Assembly (NCBI GenBank): GCA_907163345.1
Contig: CAJQUN010000437.1
Coordinates: 1-64,000 of the forward strand
Reading direction: 5' to 3'
Source of the DNA: Haberlea rhodopensis
Taxonomy: Eukaryota > Streptophyta > Magnoliopsida > Lamiales > Gesneriaceae
Length of the DNA stretch: 64,000 nt
Positions 11,620 through 23,355 of the stretch are shown here, in pieces. The notes under the pieces are model-generated. The model ran no database searches. It had not been told where the DNA came from and saw only the letters and a list, made by a program, of their open reading frames with translations. The first letter of the stretch is position 1. The number at the start of each line of letters is the position of its first letter. Made by a program: the position numbers and the translations under genes.

Positions 11620-11960
11620 CTATTCTATTGGCGATGGTTCATGCCGTCGGGTATTCATAGTGATGGTTCATTCCGCTATTCTATTGGCGATGGTTCATGC
11701 CGCTGGGTATTCATAGCGATGGTTCATTCCGCTATTCTATTGGGGATGGTTCATGCCACCGGGTATTCATAGCGATGGTTCATTCCGCTATTCTATTGGC
11801 GATGGTTCATGCCGCCGGGGTATTCATAGCGATGGTTCATTCCGGTATTCTATTGGCGATGGTTCATGTCGCCGGGTATTCATAGCGATGGTTTATTCCG
11901 CTATTCTATGGCGATGGTTCATGCCGCCAGATATTATATAGCGATGGTGCATTCCGCTAC
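11620..11960 (+). repeat. Minisatellite, about six units of 56 bp
   Basis: The unit contains ctattggcgatggttcatgc, a cgccgggtattcatagcgat block and ggttcattccg, repeated about six times with minor changes. More degenerate relatives run to about 12200. The units sit head to tail without unique spacers, so this is not a CRISPR array. Confidence 0.85.
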
Positions 11961-14173
11961 ATCTATGGCGATGGTTCATACCGCCATATATTTATAGCGA
12001 TGTTTATGCCGCTGACTCTATGGCGAGGGATCATGCCGCTGATTCTATAGCGATGGGTTATACCGTTATGTACGTAGCAATGGATTATGCCACCTACGAG
12101 CGATGGGTGCTGATTGCGTGCCACTGTTGGACGACGGAAACAGGTATGCCGCTATCTTGTTAGCGATGAGGTATGGCATATTACTGTTTAATTAGCATTA
12201 TTGTGGATGATATGTGTTGACATACATATACCGTCATGTGTTTGACGATGATGCTATGGATGCCGTGTTTCGATATGTACCGTCACGAGTTGACGAAGTT
12301 ATTTTGAATGTCATATGTTGACAGGTACCGTCACGAGATGACGATGACGTAGTGGATGTCTATGTAGACGCATAGCGTCGTTTCGATGAATAATACATTT
12401 ATGTATATGTATTTAGTCATATGGTTTGAGTGCCAATGGTGAACACGTGGTAATGTCTGGGTCATTAGTTGACGAGACCTTTATGCCGAGCAGGTTTGCT
12501 CGATGGATTATTGGATGCATTGCACCGGTGAGTGTACCGCATCATGCAATAGAGGTAAATAATTGTCGAGTAGTGGTACCTTCGGGTATACTCGTTGGAA
12601 TGACTATGGCCATGTGACTGGTAATAGGAGTAGTTATTGGGGAAACTATTGCTTATACCAATGTGACATGTGGTGGACATGATCACACCACCCCTGAGGG
12701 TGTGGAATCAATCCTACGGGATTAGGATTGCTTTATGGTTGAGCAAGGACACCGAGATGTCCTTTGTACATTGGTATTAGAGAAATATTGGATGATGACC
12801 CACTACTCTAATGGATGTTACGGTATGGTGTACCGGGTTGGGACGAACGATACGTTGGTGGGCTTGGTATAAGCCTATGGAGGCAGCGTTTTGCTAGCCA
12901 GGTATTGTAGCAGTGTTATAGTGTGCTTGTTATGGCTATTATACTGCATGTTGTGACCAAGTTCAGTGAATCGTATGATGATACGATGAGGACTTATGAT
13001 AGACTCTTGTAGTCTCTATGTGGCATGATGATTGAGGTAGGGAATACCCCACGGGAACGTTTTTACGTTTATCGTTTTGAGGGGCTTGTACTTGGACAGC
13101 TCAATTTTGTTGGTAGTACCAACACGAGTGTCAACAGGTCGTTGTTAGCTCTAGATGAGCATCCTTGCATACGGAATGCAACGGGAGTCACAATTGGATT
13201 TGTGGGTTATAGCTAGTGGGGTACCACTACTGTATTGATTTCATCTCTTGGGGAGATTTGGATTGTACTGTCATGGAGACAGCTGGTATTGGTTGAGGGT
13301 TGATTGTGAATCAACCGGGGGAAAGCCCTACTAGTGTTGGACTAGGTGATGGCTTCGTACTTCTAGTGAGACGTTCGAGGAGACGTCTCTGGGGTAATGC
13401 TCGAGTTTGTGAAGTACTATGGCATTAGTACAAGGCATTGTTAGTTTGAGTATACATGGCGTATACGGGTTTCGATGTGGTAATAGTGGTTTGATGCACT
13501 ATTCTGAACCAGTTGCGTATTTTTGGTTCTGGGATATGTTTTGGGCATAAATATATCCAGGTTTTCCGAACGATGGTTCGAGGTTGGAGGGTCATGAGTC
13601 CTTGACGTTTTTCCTTGTGAGGAAGGTAGTATTTTACCTACCGATTGGGAATCTTTGGGAGATTCATTGAGTCGGTTTGTGAGGTGTTAATGTTGGAATC
13701 ACGCCATTGACCGTTTGTCTGTCAATCATTATTATCTGCGAGGTAAGAATAGCTGGGGATTGATAGTAGATTTTGGGACTTTGGGTATGATTGGAGATAC
13801 CAAGCCTATTGCGTTGAGTATGCATGTTGTGTAGGTACGTGGCATGTATGTGTGTACAAATGCTCGTGTTTCGGTACTTGTTGAGTATCGGATTAGTACG
13901 CTTGGTTTGGTGATTCTCTGTGAGAGTTTGTGGCATCTTGAGATTGGTAATCTCGATGGCACGATGTATTCTGAAGAATAATCGTGAGGTCCGGTTGACT
14001 TCCCTGAGGAGGGATTGTTGGGTTTTGGGACCATGGTAATTCTTGCTGGTCAATTCGATAGCCTCCCTGTTTTAGGATTTTTGAATCCCAGGATGAACGA
14101 TGGATGGCCAGGATTCGGATTTTTTTAGTGTCGTGTTGACACGTGTGGCGGGAAAGCAATCGATTATTCTTGC

Positions 14174-14416
14174 ATGTCCTTTCGAGAACCTGAGACCTTG
14201 TGGAGTCTCGATAGTGTGTTCGGACCAAGATGTGATTTCTTGGAACACGCGGTTGTAGACATCTTTGGAGATGTGTTTCATGTTGATCGGGGCCGTGTTG
14301 TGGCCCAATCTGTGTTGCAATGTGGTGCAACTACTCCTTTGATGGAGATGGACTTGGAAAGCGGAAGCCGGATGTCGTATGAGTATATTGTAGTGTACTG
14401 GTGGTTTCCTTGGTAA
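14174..14416 (+). pseudogene. Possible remnant of gypsy pol C-terminus
   Basis: The frame contains FGPRCDFLEH, GDVFHV, SVLQCG and MSYEYIV in an order that echoes the gypsy-B pol tail (GPFEILQ, HDVFHVSML, HVLQPSEV and the SY.ERPV block at 58950-59150). It sits where a pol 3' end would be, about 350 bp before the end of this half of the internal region. The similarity is weak and judged by eye. Confidence 0.25.
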
Positions 14417-14690
14417 CGATGTATGGTTAACATCGTAGGCTAATTCACAAAGATATCATTGAAGCGATATCTAATTTGGAATCACGAATGATTCGTTTGA
14501 TTTGCAGTTAGGTTTGGGCTAACTGCTTTTGAGACGGTTAGCATTGGGAGTATGCTGACGTTCTGTTACTGTTGTGATGGTTTGGGGAGGTTTACTCCAT
14601 TCCAGATTTTGGTGCGGGGTCAGTGTCCTCGCGGTTGGAATGTCGTTCGTGATATGTTCATGATTCGGCGATATAGATCCGTTTGGATTG

Positions 14691-15652
14691 TGTTAGGATC
14701 GGTCCGGAGTGTTTAGAGGGGGGGTGAATGAACACTCCTTTAAAATTAATCCTAATTGATTTCTCTCGGGTTAGTGAGTGAAATCTATTTCTTAATCAAC
14801 TTATGAGCAGAACAGACCACTGAATATAAGAGTACGGAACGGTCTGTTCTTGACTAGTAAGAACGGCTTGATGGTTTAATGATTGTAACTCAGTACAAAA
14901 TGAGAATAGACAGGATATGTTTCTGGAAGTTCGTAGGTGGTGTAATCCTTCTACGTCTCCCCTTCTTCCAATTAAGGAAGGATACACTAGAAGACTTTAA
15001 GTAATACAACCACTTGTACAACCCCGATTCAGCTGGATTTATCCCACTACCAGACTGAAACTCCTAGTCTCTTGATCTGTTCATATACACAAACTGTCTG
15101 ACAGTTACAATAGAATCTCACTCTTCTATTTTAGTAAAATACAGAAGACAGACTTATATTGTCTATGCACACAATGATCCTATGATGATCAATTACAATA
15201 TGCTGTGCTTATGAAAACTTTTAGCAGTTCGGCTCAAGAATATCTGGACTTGTAAGCTTGTGCTGTTTTTGTTTTCTTTTTGTTTCTTGATTGATCAGTC
15301 GGCACTTTGAGCTCTTTAGTTGCATCCTTATATAGTTGCTTATACCAAGGACATTATTTCCTTTTCTGTGCAACTCTTGACTCTGTTCAATCTCCGAGTA
15401 AGCTTCAGTCTAATTCTTTTAGGCACTTTCCATACTGGTCTGTGCTTTCGGCGTCTGTCAGGTAAGCTCTTCTTTGTCTTCTTACCTTTTAAGGTAATCT
15501 TCAGTCCTTGTTCTTTTTCACCATTAAATGCATCATTAAATGCTTCAAAAAATAGCTGTTAATGATTTGGACTGAAGAACTAGGCTTATTCAACCTTGTC
15601 TGCTCTGATCTGATCATTATTGAGCTGATCTCGTGCTTCGATCTGGTCAGGC
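14691..15652 (-). repeat. copia-A 3' LTR, distal part, opposite orientation
   Basis: On the minus strand this is a copia LTR from the position equivalent to 17719 to its end (CCGATCCTAACA). It is the missing remainder of the 3' LTR whose first 99 bp lie at 26063-26161; about 21 bp between the two pieces were lost. The end abuts gattg (14686-14690), which pairs as a target duplication with aaatc (reverse gattt) at 17594-17598. It carries TATATAA at 15334-15328 (minus) and only a 7-bp run in place of the long C tract. Confidence 0.85.
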
Positions 15653-17523
15653 CTAAAGCCATTGATGTACCTAATCACCTGCCCCAACAGAGATAGCCCC
15701 CAAACGGGGTAAGCATACCAATATCCCAAATCCAATAATCATAATGATACAATTCATAATTTACAAAAATGCAAATGCTATGAAATATAAAAGATGCTCT
15801 CTGGATGATATCATCCTCATCCGGGATTTCCTGTACCGTCCATGTTCTCAAAATAACTGAAACCATCAAATTCCCAAATGCCAGTTAATCATTACATTGA
15901 TTAACAAACCCAATTGCCATATATCGATATCATAATCAACAATACCAAATCATTAAACAATGATTACAGATATTCCATGTATCTCACTTATGTTCCATCT
16001 TTCTATTTCATTGCTAGCTCTACAATAGCGGCATTTCATTCTCACGCATGCTCAACAGCAGTGGCGTCATAACCGATGTTCTCTCAAAGGCGACAACATC
16101 CAATCATTGCTCGCTCAAAAGCGGCACCATATAATTCCCAATGCATATATATACATTTGTAGCAAATACCATGAACCATGCATTTCCATATACATTCAAT
16201 CCAATACAGTGTGACAAGCACTCAACAAGTGCAATTATATTAAAGGGCTATGCTCGTACGTCATACGTACCTTATAATCCGTGGTTCTAGTACAACCTTG
16301 TCTGAATCCCACGACCCGATGAGTTTAAGTGCTAACATGCAAATAACTCTCAATTAAACATAGGCATGCAATCACGTGCCCAAGCACGTTCACAACATCC
16401 AAATCTATCGTCCATCCATGACGATTACCAAAAATAAAAGCCCCCCCGGCTAAGCATGCATAATACTCAAAAATATTCCATTTTATAGGTTAAAAGATAG
16501 CCAAAAACCCAACCGAGAATTCCGTATCATTAACTTTGGCTCCAACCAATCCATTTTAGAAGCATAGCATTCCCATTGGAATGTAGACATTGCCCCGAAA
16601 ACGGGCCATTTAAACCTCGATTTCAAAATCCCAACATTTTCCAAAATTTTCAAAAAAATAAAAATTTGCAAGCGGCGATCGATCGCCTATAACATCGCGA
16701 TCGATCGCCTCCATCCAGAGGCCAAACCAGTGCTCATTCGCGATCGATCTCCAATCCTCGCGATCGATCGCCAACCCACTCGTGATCGATCGACGAGGCC
16801 ACACGATCGATCGCCAACCCGCTCGTGGTCACCAACACCAGAAATCGAGCTGCTCGTCGTGATCGATCGCCCCTCCTCGGTGATCGATCGCCAACTGTGA
16901 TTTTCTGAAAAATTCGAGCTTCCATGGTATTTTTCCCACCTAAACTCAAAACCAACACCCCCTACACCTAAAACTCCATAAAAACTCCAACAACAAACTT
17001 TAGGATTTTTACCCAAAATCCACAAATCCAAATCTGACATTAATACACAACCAAAATCAACAATACTACTACCAAAACGAAGACAAAGACGAGGGGAAGA
17101 CTAATACCTGATTATCTTCGAGAAAACCGGCTCCCGAGCCAAGCTACCAACGATTTTCTTCCAAGAGCAAAAGAGGGGAAATGGGGGAAAGGTTTGAGCG
17201 TGGAGAGAGGGAAGAGAGAGAAGGGTTCCGTGCCAAATGACGGAATACCGAGTCCACTTGGTATTTATAGTACCAAAACTTGAAAAAAAAAAAACCAATC
17301 CCTTCACAAATACATCATGATTCATTAAATATCATCTGTTTTCAAAAATTATCTCTCTAACCTCAATTCCCATTACCAGCCCCAGTACAAAGTACTCCGG
17401 ACCCCAAATCCCACCAAAGACCAAATTCCAAGGTTATCATCACGATGAGAATACAATCTCATCCCTTGGATCCAACCACTCCAAAAACAGCCCTGGGAGT
17501 CCCAATAATTCCCGGGTATCACA
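15653..17523 (-). repeat. gypsy-A 3' LTR, proximal part, inverted
   Basis: Reverse complement of 8243-10196, ending at 17523 with the TGTGATACCC terminus. The other end breaks at the base equivalent to 10196, and the LTR resumes at 26162 with the base equivalent to 10199. It contains a TATAAATA (17269-17262) and palindromes at 16675-16885. Its inverted state is explained by the inversion 15653-26161. Confidence 0.85.
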
Positions 17524-17598
17524 ATTATCCCCCACTAATAAAATTTTGTCCTCGAAATTTGCACGGCATACTCCATGTATCGCCGAGACCACAAAATC
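17524..17598 (-). other. gypsy-A polypurine tract and internal 3' end
   Basis: On the minus strand, AGTGGGGGATAAT directly precedes the LTR start TGTGATACCC, preceded by AAATTTCGAGGACAAAATTT. This is the normal layout of plant gypsy 3' ends. The segment lies between the inverted LTR part and the copia-A 5' LTR. Confidence 0.75.
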
Positions 17599-18649
17599 TG
17601 TTAGTTCCGGATTTTAAAGATGAAAAAATAGATCAGACCGATCAAGCCGTAAAACCATGTCAAAACAGATCACGCCGATATGGTCTATCGCAAAATCAGA
17701 ACGGATCGATGTAATCCAGCCTGACTAGATCGAAGCACGAGATCAGCTCAATAATGATCATATCAGAGCAGACAAGGTTGAATAAGCCTCGTTCTTCAGT
17801 CCGAATCATTAACGGCTATTTTTTGAAGCATTTAATGATGCATTTAATGGTAAAAAAGACCAAGGACTGAAGATTACCTTAAAAGGTAAGAAGACAAAGA
17901 AGAGCTTACCTGACAGACGACAAAAGCATAGACTAGAATGGAAAGTGCCTAAAAGAATTAGACTGAAGCTTACTCAGAGATTGAACAGAATCAAGAGTTG
18001 ACAGAAAATGAAATAATGTCGTTGGTATAAGCAACTATATAAGGATGCAACTAAAGAGCTCAAAGTGCCGACTGATCAATCAAGAAACAAAAAGAAAACA
18101 AAAACAGCACAAGCTTACAAGTCCAGATATTCTTGAGCCGAACTGCTAAAAGTTTTCATAAGCACATCATATTGTAATATTTGATCATCATAGGATCATT
18201 GTGTGCATAGACAATATAAGTCTGTCTTCTGTATTTTACTAAAATAGAATAGTGAGATTCTATTGTAACTGTCAGACAGTTTGTGTCTGAACAGATCGAG
18301 AGACTAGGAGTTTCAGTCTGGTAGTGGGATAAATCCAACTGAATCGGGGTTGTACAAGTGGTTGTATTAATCAAAGTCTTCTAGTGTATCCTTCCTTAAT
18401 TGGAAGAAGGGGAGACGTAGAAGGATTACACCACCTTCAAACTTCCAGAAACATATCCTGTCTATTCTCATTTTGTACTGAGTTACAATCATTAAACCAT
18501 CAAGCCGTTCTTACTAGTCAAGAACAGACCGTTCCGCACTCTTATATTCAGTGGTCTGTTCTGCTCATAAGTTGATTAAGAAATAGATTTCACTCACTAA
18601 CACGAGAGAAATCAATAAGGATTAATTTTAAAGGAGTGTTCATTCACCC

Positions 18650-18687
<38 letters not shown>

Positions 18688-18713
18688 CTAAACACTCCGG
18701 ACCGATCATAACA
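17599..18713 (+). repeat. copia-A 5' LTR
   Basis: 1,115 bp, TGTTAGTTCCGG...ATCATAACA. It contains TATATAA at 18036-18042 and a 36-bp C tract at 18651-18686, close to the 3' end. It is similar to the LTRs starting at 30775, 36770 and 47055. Confidence 0.9.
18651..18686 (+). repeat. Poly-C tract near LTR end
   Basis: 36 consecutive C residues. The other LTR copies have 19 (31834-31852), 22 (37829-37850), 15 (48115-48129) and 7 (in 14691-15652), so the tract is part of the family and varies in length. Confidence 0.9.
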
Positions 18714-18729
18714 AGTGGTATCAGAGCAG
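18714..18729 (+). other. Primer-binding site of copia-A
   Basis: AGTGGTATCAGAGCAG follows the LTR end and matches the initiator methionine tRNA primer site. Confidence 0.7.
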
Positions 18730-18760
18730 GCCGTCTTAATCATCAAAGATACTTGGATTG

Positions 18761-19900
18761 ATGGCATCATTCAACAAGATTCCCATGTTCTCAAAAGAAG
18801 ATTATGATGATTGGAGAATCAGAATGCAAGCTCATCTGGCAGCACAGGATGACGATATGTGGTACGTCATAACAGACGGACCAATGCAAGTATTAAAAGT
18901 AAATCCTGCACTAGGAGGACAAAATGGCGAACCTCAGATGATCGAAAAAGAAAGGCCCACCTGGACAAATGAAGAAAGGAAGAAAGCCAATCTAGACAAC
19001 GTAGCCAAAGACATCATGTTCAAAACATTGACAAGAATATGTTCAGTAAGATCAAAATGTGTTCAACCGCCAAAGAAATTTGGGAGAAGATATCACAGCT
19101 ATGTGAAGGGAACGACCAGGCTAAAGAAAACAAGCTGACTGTAGCTCTACAAAAATTTGATGGCATAAAAATGAAGCTTGGAGAAACTCTAAACGAGTTT
19201 GATGAAAGAGTCACTGACATTATCAATGAACTAAATAGTCTGGGTAAGGAATACTCTAACAAAGATATTGCTCTGAAGGTAATGAGAGCATTGCCAAAGG
19301 AATGGGTTGTCAAAACAATTGCAATGAGGGAGTCTAAAGATCTGAACAAAGTTGAACTTCATGATCTGTTCGCAGATCTTAAGGCGTATGAGTTTGAACT
19401 GATCACCAGAGGAGAAGCAGAACCATTCATCTCTCAACCAAACAAAGCACTGGCAGTCATTCCAGACCAAACCATCCTTCAACAGACCGATCCATCGAAC
19501 AGGTAAGTAATGATGCTATGTCATTATTTATCAAGAAATTTGGTAAATTCATGTCTAAGAACAAACGGAATTTCAAACCCTCTCATCACTATAAATCGAG
19601 AAAAGACGACGATGTTAATGATCAGGCTTGCTACAATTATGGTAAGACCAGACACTTTATTGCAGACTGCACAGACCGAAGAAAGATGAAAGAAAAGAAA
19701 GGCATCGTGATGAAAATAAAAAGAAGCATTACAAAGACCATAAAAATCATCATGGGAAGTCCCAAAAGGTTCGGGTAGCAGAGGAAGGTAACCGCAAGTG
19801 GGTTCAGACTGACTCAGAATCAGAAAGTTCAGAATGTTCATCCAGCGAAAGCGAAGAGGAAACCCAATGTCTAATGGCAGATGAAGAAATGAGTCAAATG
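18761..19900 (+). pseudogene. gag: copia-A gag (nucleocapsid/capsid), broken
   Basis: ATG at 18761 opens MASFNKIPMFSKEDYDDWRI, the typical start of plant copia gag (capsid-like UBN2-type region). One base is missing near 19030 compared with copia-B, which moves the frame. Gag continues at 19039-19503 and, after another shift, reaches a zinc knuckle near 19630 in which CX2C is damaged (CYNYGKTRHFIADC against CYNCGKTGHFIADC in copia-B). An acidic, serine-rich stretch follows. Gag would assemble the particle and bind RNA. The C-terminal coiled part present in copia-B gag is largely missing here. Confidence 0.8.
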
Positions 19901-22900
19901 GACGAGGTACTGAAGAAACAAGTGTCGGACTGGTACTTAGATAGTGGGTGTTCTCGTCACATGACAGGAAACATCGAGCTGCTGTCTGAAGTCACAGATT
20001 GTGCTGGTCCAAAGATTATCTTCTGGGAAAACTCAAAGGGTAAGACCATGGGCAAGGGTAAGATTGTCCATGGTAATATTACTATCAGTGATGTGCTATT
20101 AGTTGAAAATCTATGCTATAATCTGATTAGCATAAGTCAATTATGTGATAACGGTTATGCTGTAGAATTTCACAAACACACCTGCACTGTCAAAACATCA
20201 GACGGTATGACCATGCTTGTAGGAATCAGAAATGGAAACACATATAAGATTAATTAGAATTTCGCTCAACCTGATAATCCTAATTGTTTCATCGCGAATA
20301 ATGATAATAAACACTGGCTATGGCATAATGATAATCGCGAATAATGATAATAAACACTGGCTATGCCCAAGATCGACTTTGCCAAGGATAAGATCAGTGA
20401 AGCTTGCCAAATGGGCAAACAGATCAGATCATCCTTCAAAAACAAGAATGTCAAATCCTCCTCACGTTGTTTAGAACTATTACATATGGACTTGTTTGGT
20501 CCTATACCAATAACAAGTTTATGGAGAATGCGGTATACTCTTGTTGTCATTGATTATTACTCGCGTTTTACATGGACTATATTTTTGAGCAGTAAAGATC
20601 AAACCGGTCCGAAGTTGATCAAGCTGCTGAAACGCACTCAGAATGAGAGATCATCAAGCATAGATAGAATTTGAAGTGACAAAGGCACTGAATTCTCAAA
20701 TCAGAATCTTGAATCCTTTCTAGAAGACCAAGGAATTAAGCATGAATTCTCAGCCGCTCGAACTCCTCAACAAAATGGAGTTGCAGAACGAAGGAACAGA
20801 ACGCTTAATGAGGCATCAAGGACAATGCTTGCAGACTCTGTAATTTCCCAAAAGTTCTGGGCAGAAGCTGTAAATATTGCATGCTATACTCAAAACCGAA
20901 CCATGATTAACAAGAAGTTAAATCTAACTCCATATGAAGTATGGACAGGTAACAGACCGTCTATCTCTCACTTTCATGTATTTGGTTGCAAATGTTTCGT
21001 TCACAATAATGGTAAGAATCATCTTACAGCATTCGAAGCTAAGTCAAATAATGTAATATTCTTAGGATATTCATCTAATAGTAAAGCTTTTCGCATCTTC
21101 AATAATCGAACCTTGACTGTAGAAGAATCATTTCATGTAGTGTTTGATGAATCCTTATGTTTTGAGGGTAACAAGGAATTAATTCAAAATCAGATGGAAA
21201 TATCCATCTCGAAGTTAACAGTGATGATGAGATTGTAGCTAATAGATCAAGAGACAATCCACCGGAACCTGAAGTACCAGATAAACCGGATCAAGGCACT
21301 GAAGTTCTTCCAGATCGAGCCGATCCGGAGGTTCTGAACTCTAATATTAAAGCAGATGCTGATAATGGTACTACTATTAATCCATCTGGACCAGACAATC
21401 CAGAATCAAGCTATCAATGGACAAAGAGGCATCCACCTGATCTAGTAATTGGAAGTCCTTCTGCACCCATAAGAACCATAGGACAGATGATGGATTAATT
21501 CACTCACGCCGCCTTTATATCTAATCTGGAACCCAAACAGATTAAATAAGCTTTGACTGATTATAACAGGATAAAGGCCATGCAAGAAGAGCTTAACCAA
21601 TTTGAACAAAATCAAGTCTGGAGATTAACCCCCAGGCCAAGTGGTCTGCCTGTTATTGGAACCAGATGGGTTTTCAGAAACAAGCTAGACGCAGATGGAG
21701 TGGTGGTTAGAGACAAGGTCAGACTGGTGGCACAAGGCTTCAGACAAGAAGAATGAATCGACTTCGATGAATCTTTTGCACCAGTCGCCAGACTTGAAGC
21801 CATCCTAATATTTCTCGCATTTGCTGCTTTTAAAGACTTCAAAGTATATCAAATGGACGTAAAGAGTGCTTTTCTAAATGGTAAGCTTCAGGAGGAAGTC
21901 TACATTGAACAACCTCCTGGATTTCATAACCACTCGTTTTCAGATCATGTATATCTACTTAATAAAGCAGTATATGGACTAAAACAAGCTCCAAGAGCAT
22001 GGTATGATACTCTGTCTCAATTTTTTCTGAACCACGATTTTCAGATCGGCTCAGTGGATACCCAAACTCTGCGAGAAATTCTCTAAGTTAATGCAGGGAC
22101 AGTTTGAAATGAGTATGATGGGAGAACTGTCATTTTTCCTGGGTCTCCAAGTCAAACAGCTCAGCAATGGTATTTTTATCAATCAAACCAAGTATACCAA
22201 AGAGCTTCTCAAAAGATTCGGAATGGAGACTTGTTCAACTGCGTCAACTCCAATGAGTCCTTCAATCAAGCTAGATAAAGACGAAGGGGGAACAACAGTT
22301 GATGTAACCATGTATCGAGGTCTGATCGGATCGCTATTATATCTTACAGCGAGCCGGCCTGATATTATGTTTTCAGTTTGCATTTGCGCTAGATTTCAGT
22401 CTGATCCAAAGCAATCCCACTTTATTGCTGCTAAGCGCATTATTAAATACCTAAAAGGGTCTCAGGACGTTGGTCTTTGGTATCCCAAAGATTCAATCAG
22501 TTTAATTGGATATTCAGACGCTGACTATGCAGGGTGTAAGATTGATCGCAAGAGCACCAGTGGAACATGTCAATTTCTAGGTGAAAGATTGATCTCATGG
22601 TTTAGCAAGAAGCAAACATCAATTGCCACATTTACAGCTGAGGCCGAATATCTTGCAGCTGGAAGCTGTTGCGCTCAAATGCTCTGGATTCAACATCAGC
22701 TCAGAGACTATGACATTCAAGCTGCTGAGTCTCCGATATTTTGTGACAACACTAGTGCCATTGCTATAACGTATAATCCAGTTTTGCACTCTCGAACAAA
22801 GCATATTGATATCAGAAATCATTTTATTCGAGATCACGTTGGCAAAAAGGAAATTCGGATTGAGCACATTTCAACAGACCAGCAAGCAGCAGACATTTTC

Positions 22901-22969
22901 ACCAAACCACTTCCTGAGGCTAAGTTTAATTATTTTCGTCAAATTCTTGGCTTAATAGATTTATCTTGA
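19901..22969 (+). pseudogene. pol: copia-A pol (PR-INT-RT-RH), broken
   Basis: Aspartic protease motif WYLDSGCSRHMTG (active D at 19940-19942). Next comes the integrase: the zinc-binding part has lost its histidines through a deletion with a local ~35-bp duplication at 20285-20365, but MDLFGP, SDKGTEF and the AERRNRT glutamate remain. A TGA replaces an arginine codon at 20672. The RT part (21553-22086) has MDVKSAFLNG and YGLKQAPRAW, but a deletion at about 22060 removes the YVDD active site. RNase H (22500-22969) has YSDADYAGC, EAEYLA and the C-terminal KPLPEAKF. Stops near 21497, 21547 and 21754 add to the damage. It once copied the element RNA and integrated the cDNA. Confidence 0.85.
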
Positions 22970-23355
22970 TATTTTAGAGGACCTTTTATTTTGTTTTAAA
23001 GACTGTGCACTAGCACAGATCGATAATACAAAAATCAGAAAGACACAGACCGGTCCGAACTTTCAGACCGATCTCTGTCAAATCTGATATTATCCTATGA
23101 TCTGTCTGCTCTATTACAACCAGTCTTTAATATAGTAATTGTTTAAACAACCCGGGCTGATCGAATTTTAACCGCCTTCCCGTCCGTTTATTTTGAATTG
23201 CTTAAATATCAGTCATCGAGATACAGACACGTGTCCTATCTCTCCTATTTAGAGGGATGTACATCTCACTAACATTTCACTTTTTACGACTTACTGCTGT
23301 CTGTTTGTAACTTTCAAATCTTTCAATTCTCTCTACATTCTTCATACATACTCAA

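Larger units (their letters stand above)
10641..14690 (+). other. gypsy-A internal region, no intact coding sequence
   Basis: About 4 kb with only short unrelated ORFs. No RT, protease or integrase motif could be found in any frame. The segment 10800-11030 resembles part of the LTR of the other gypsy family (compare 54150-54330: dyads around gattatgattgtg, ggtttatgcat and gctcatggg). This is followed by CCGC/GCGA repeats (11068-12330) and then unassigned sequence. A short frame at 14174-14416 weakly recalls the end of a chromovirus pol. Confidence 0.6.

Noticed and set aside
11620..11960. Regularly repeated units that could suggest a CRISPR array
   Set aside because: Units are contiguous and diverged along their whole length, with no unique spacers, and the DNA is plant nuclear.
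13664..14330. Overlapping minus-strand ORFs of 80-145 codons in gypsy-A
   Set aside because: Composition looks like an antisense shadow, with no domain, start context or conserved copy.
16687..17040. 117-codon minus ORF with repeated DRS residues
   Set aside because: The repeated peptide is a translation of the CGATCGATCG palindromes in the LTR, not a protein signal.
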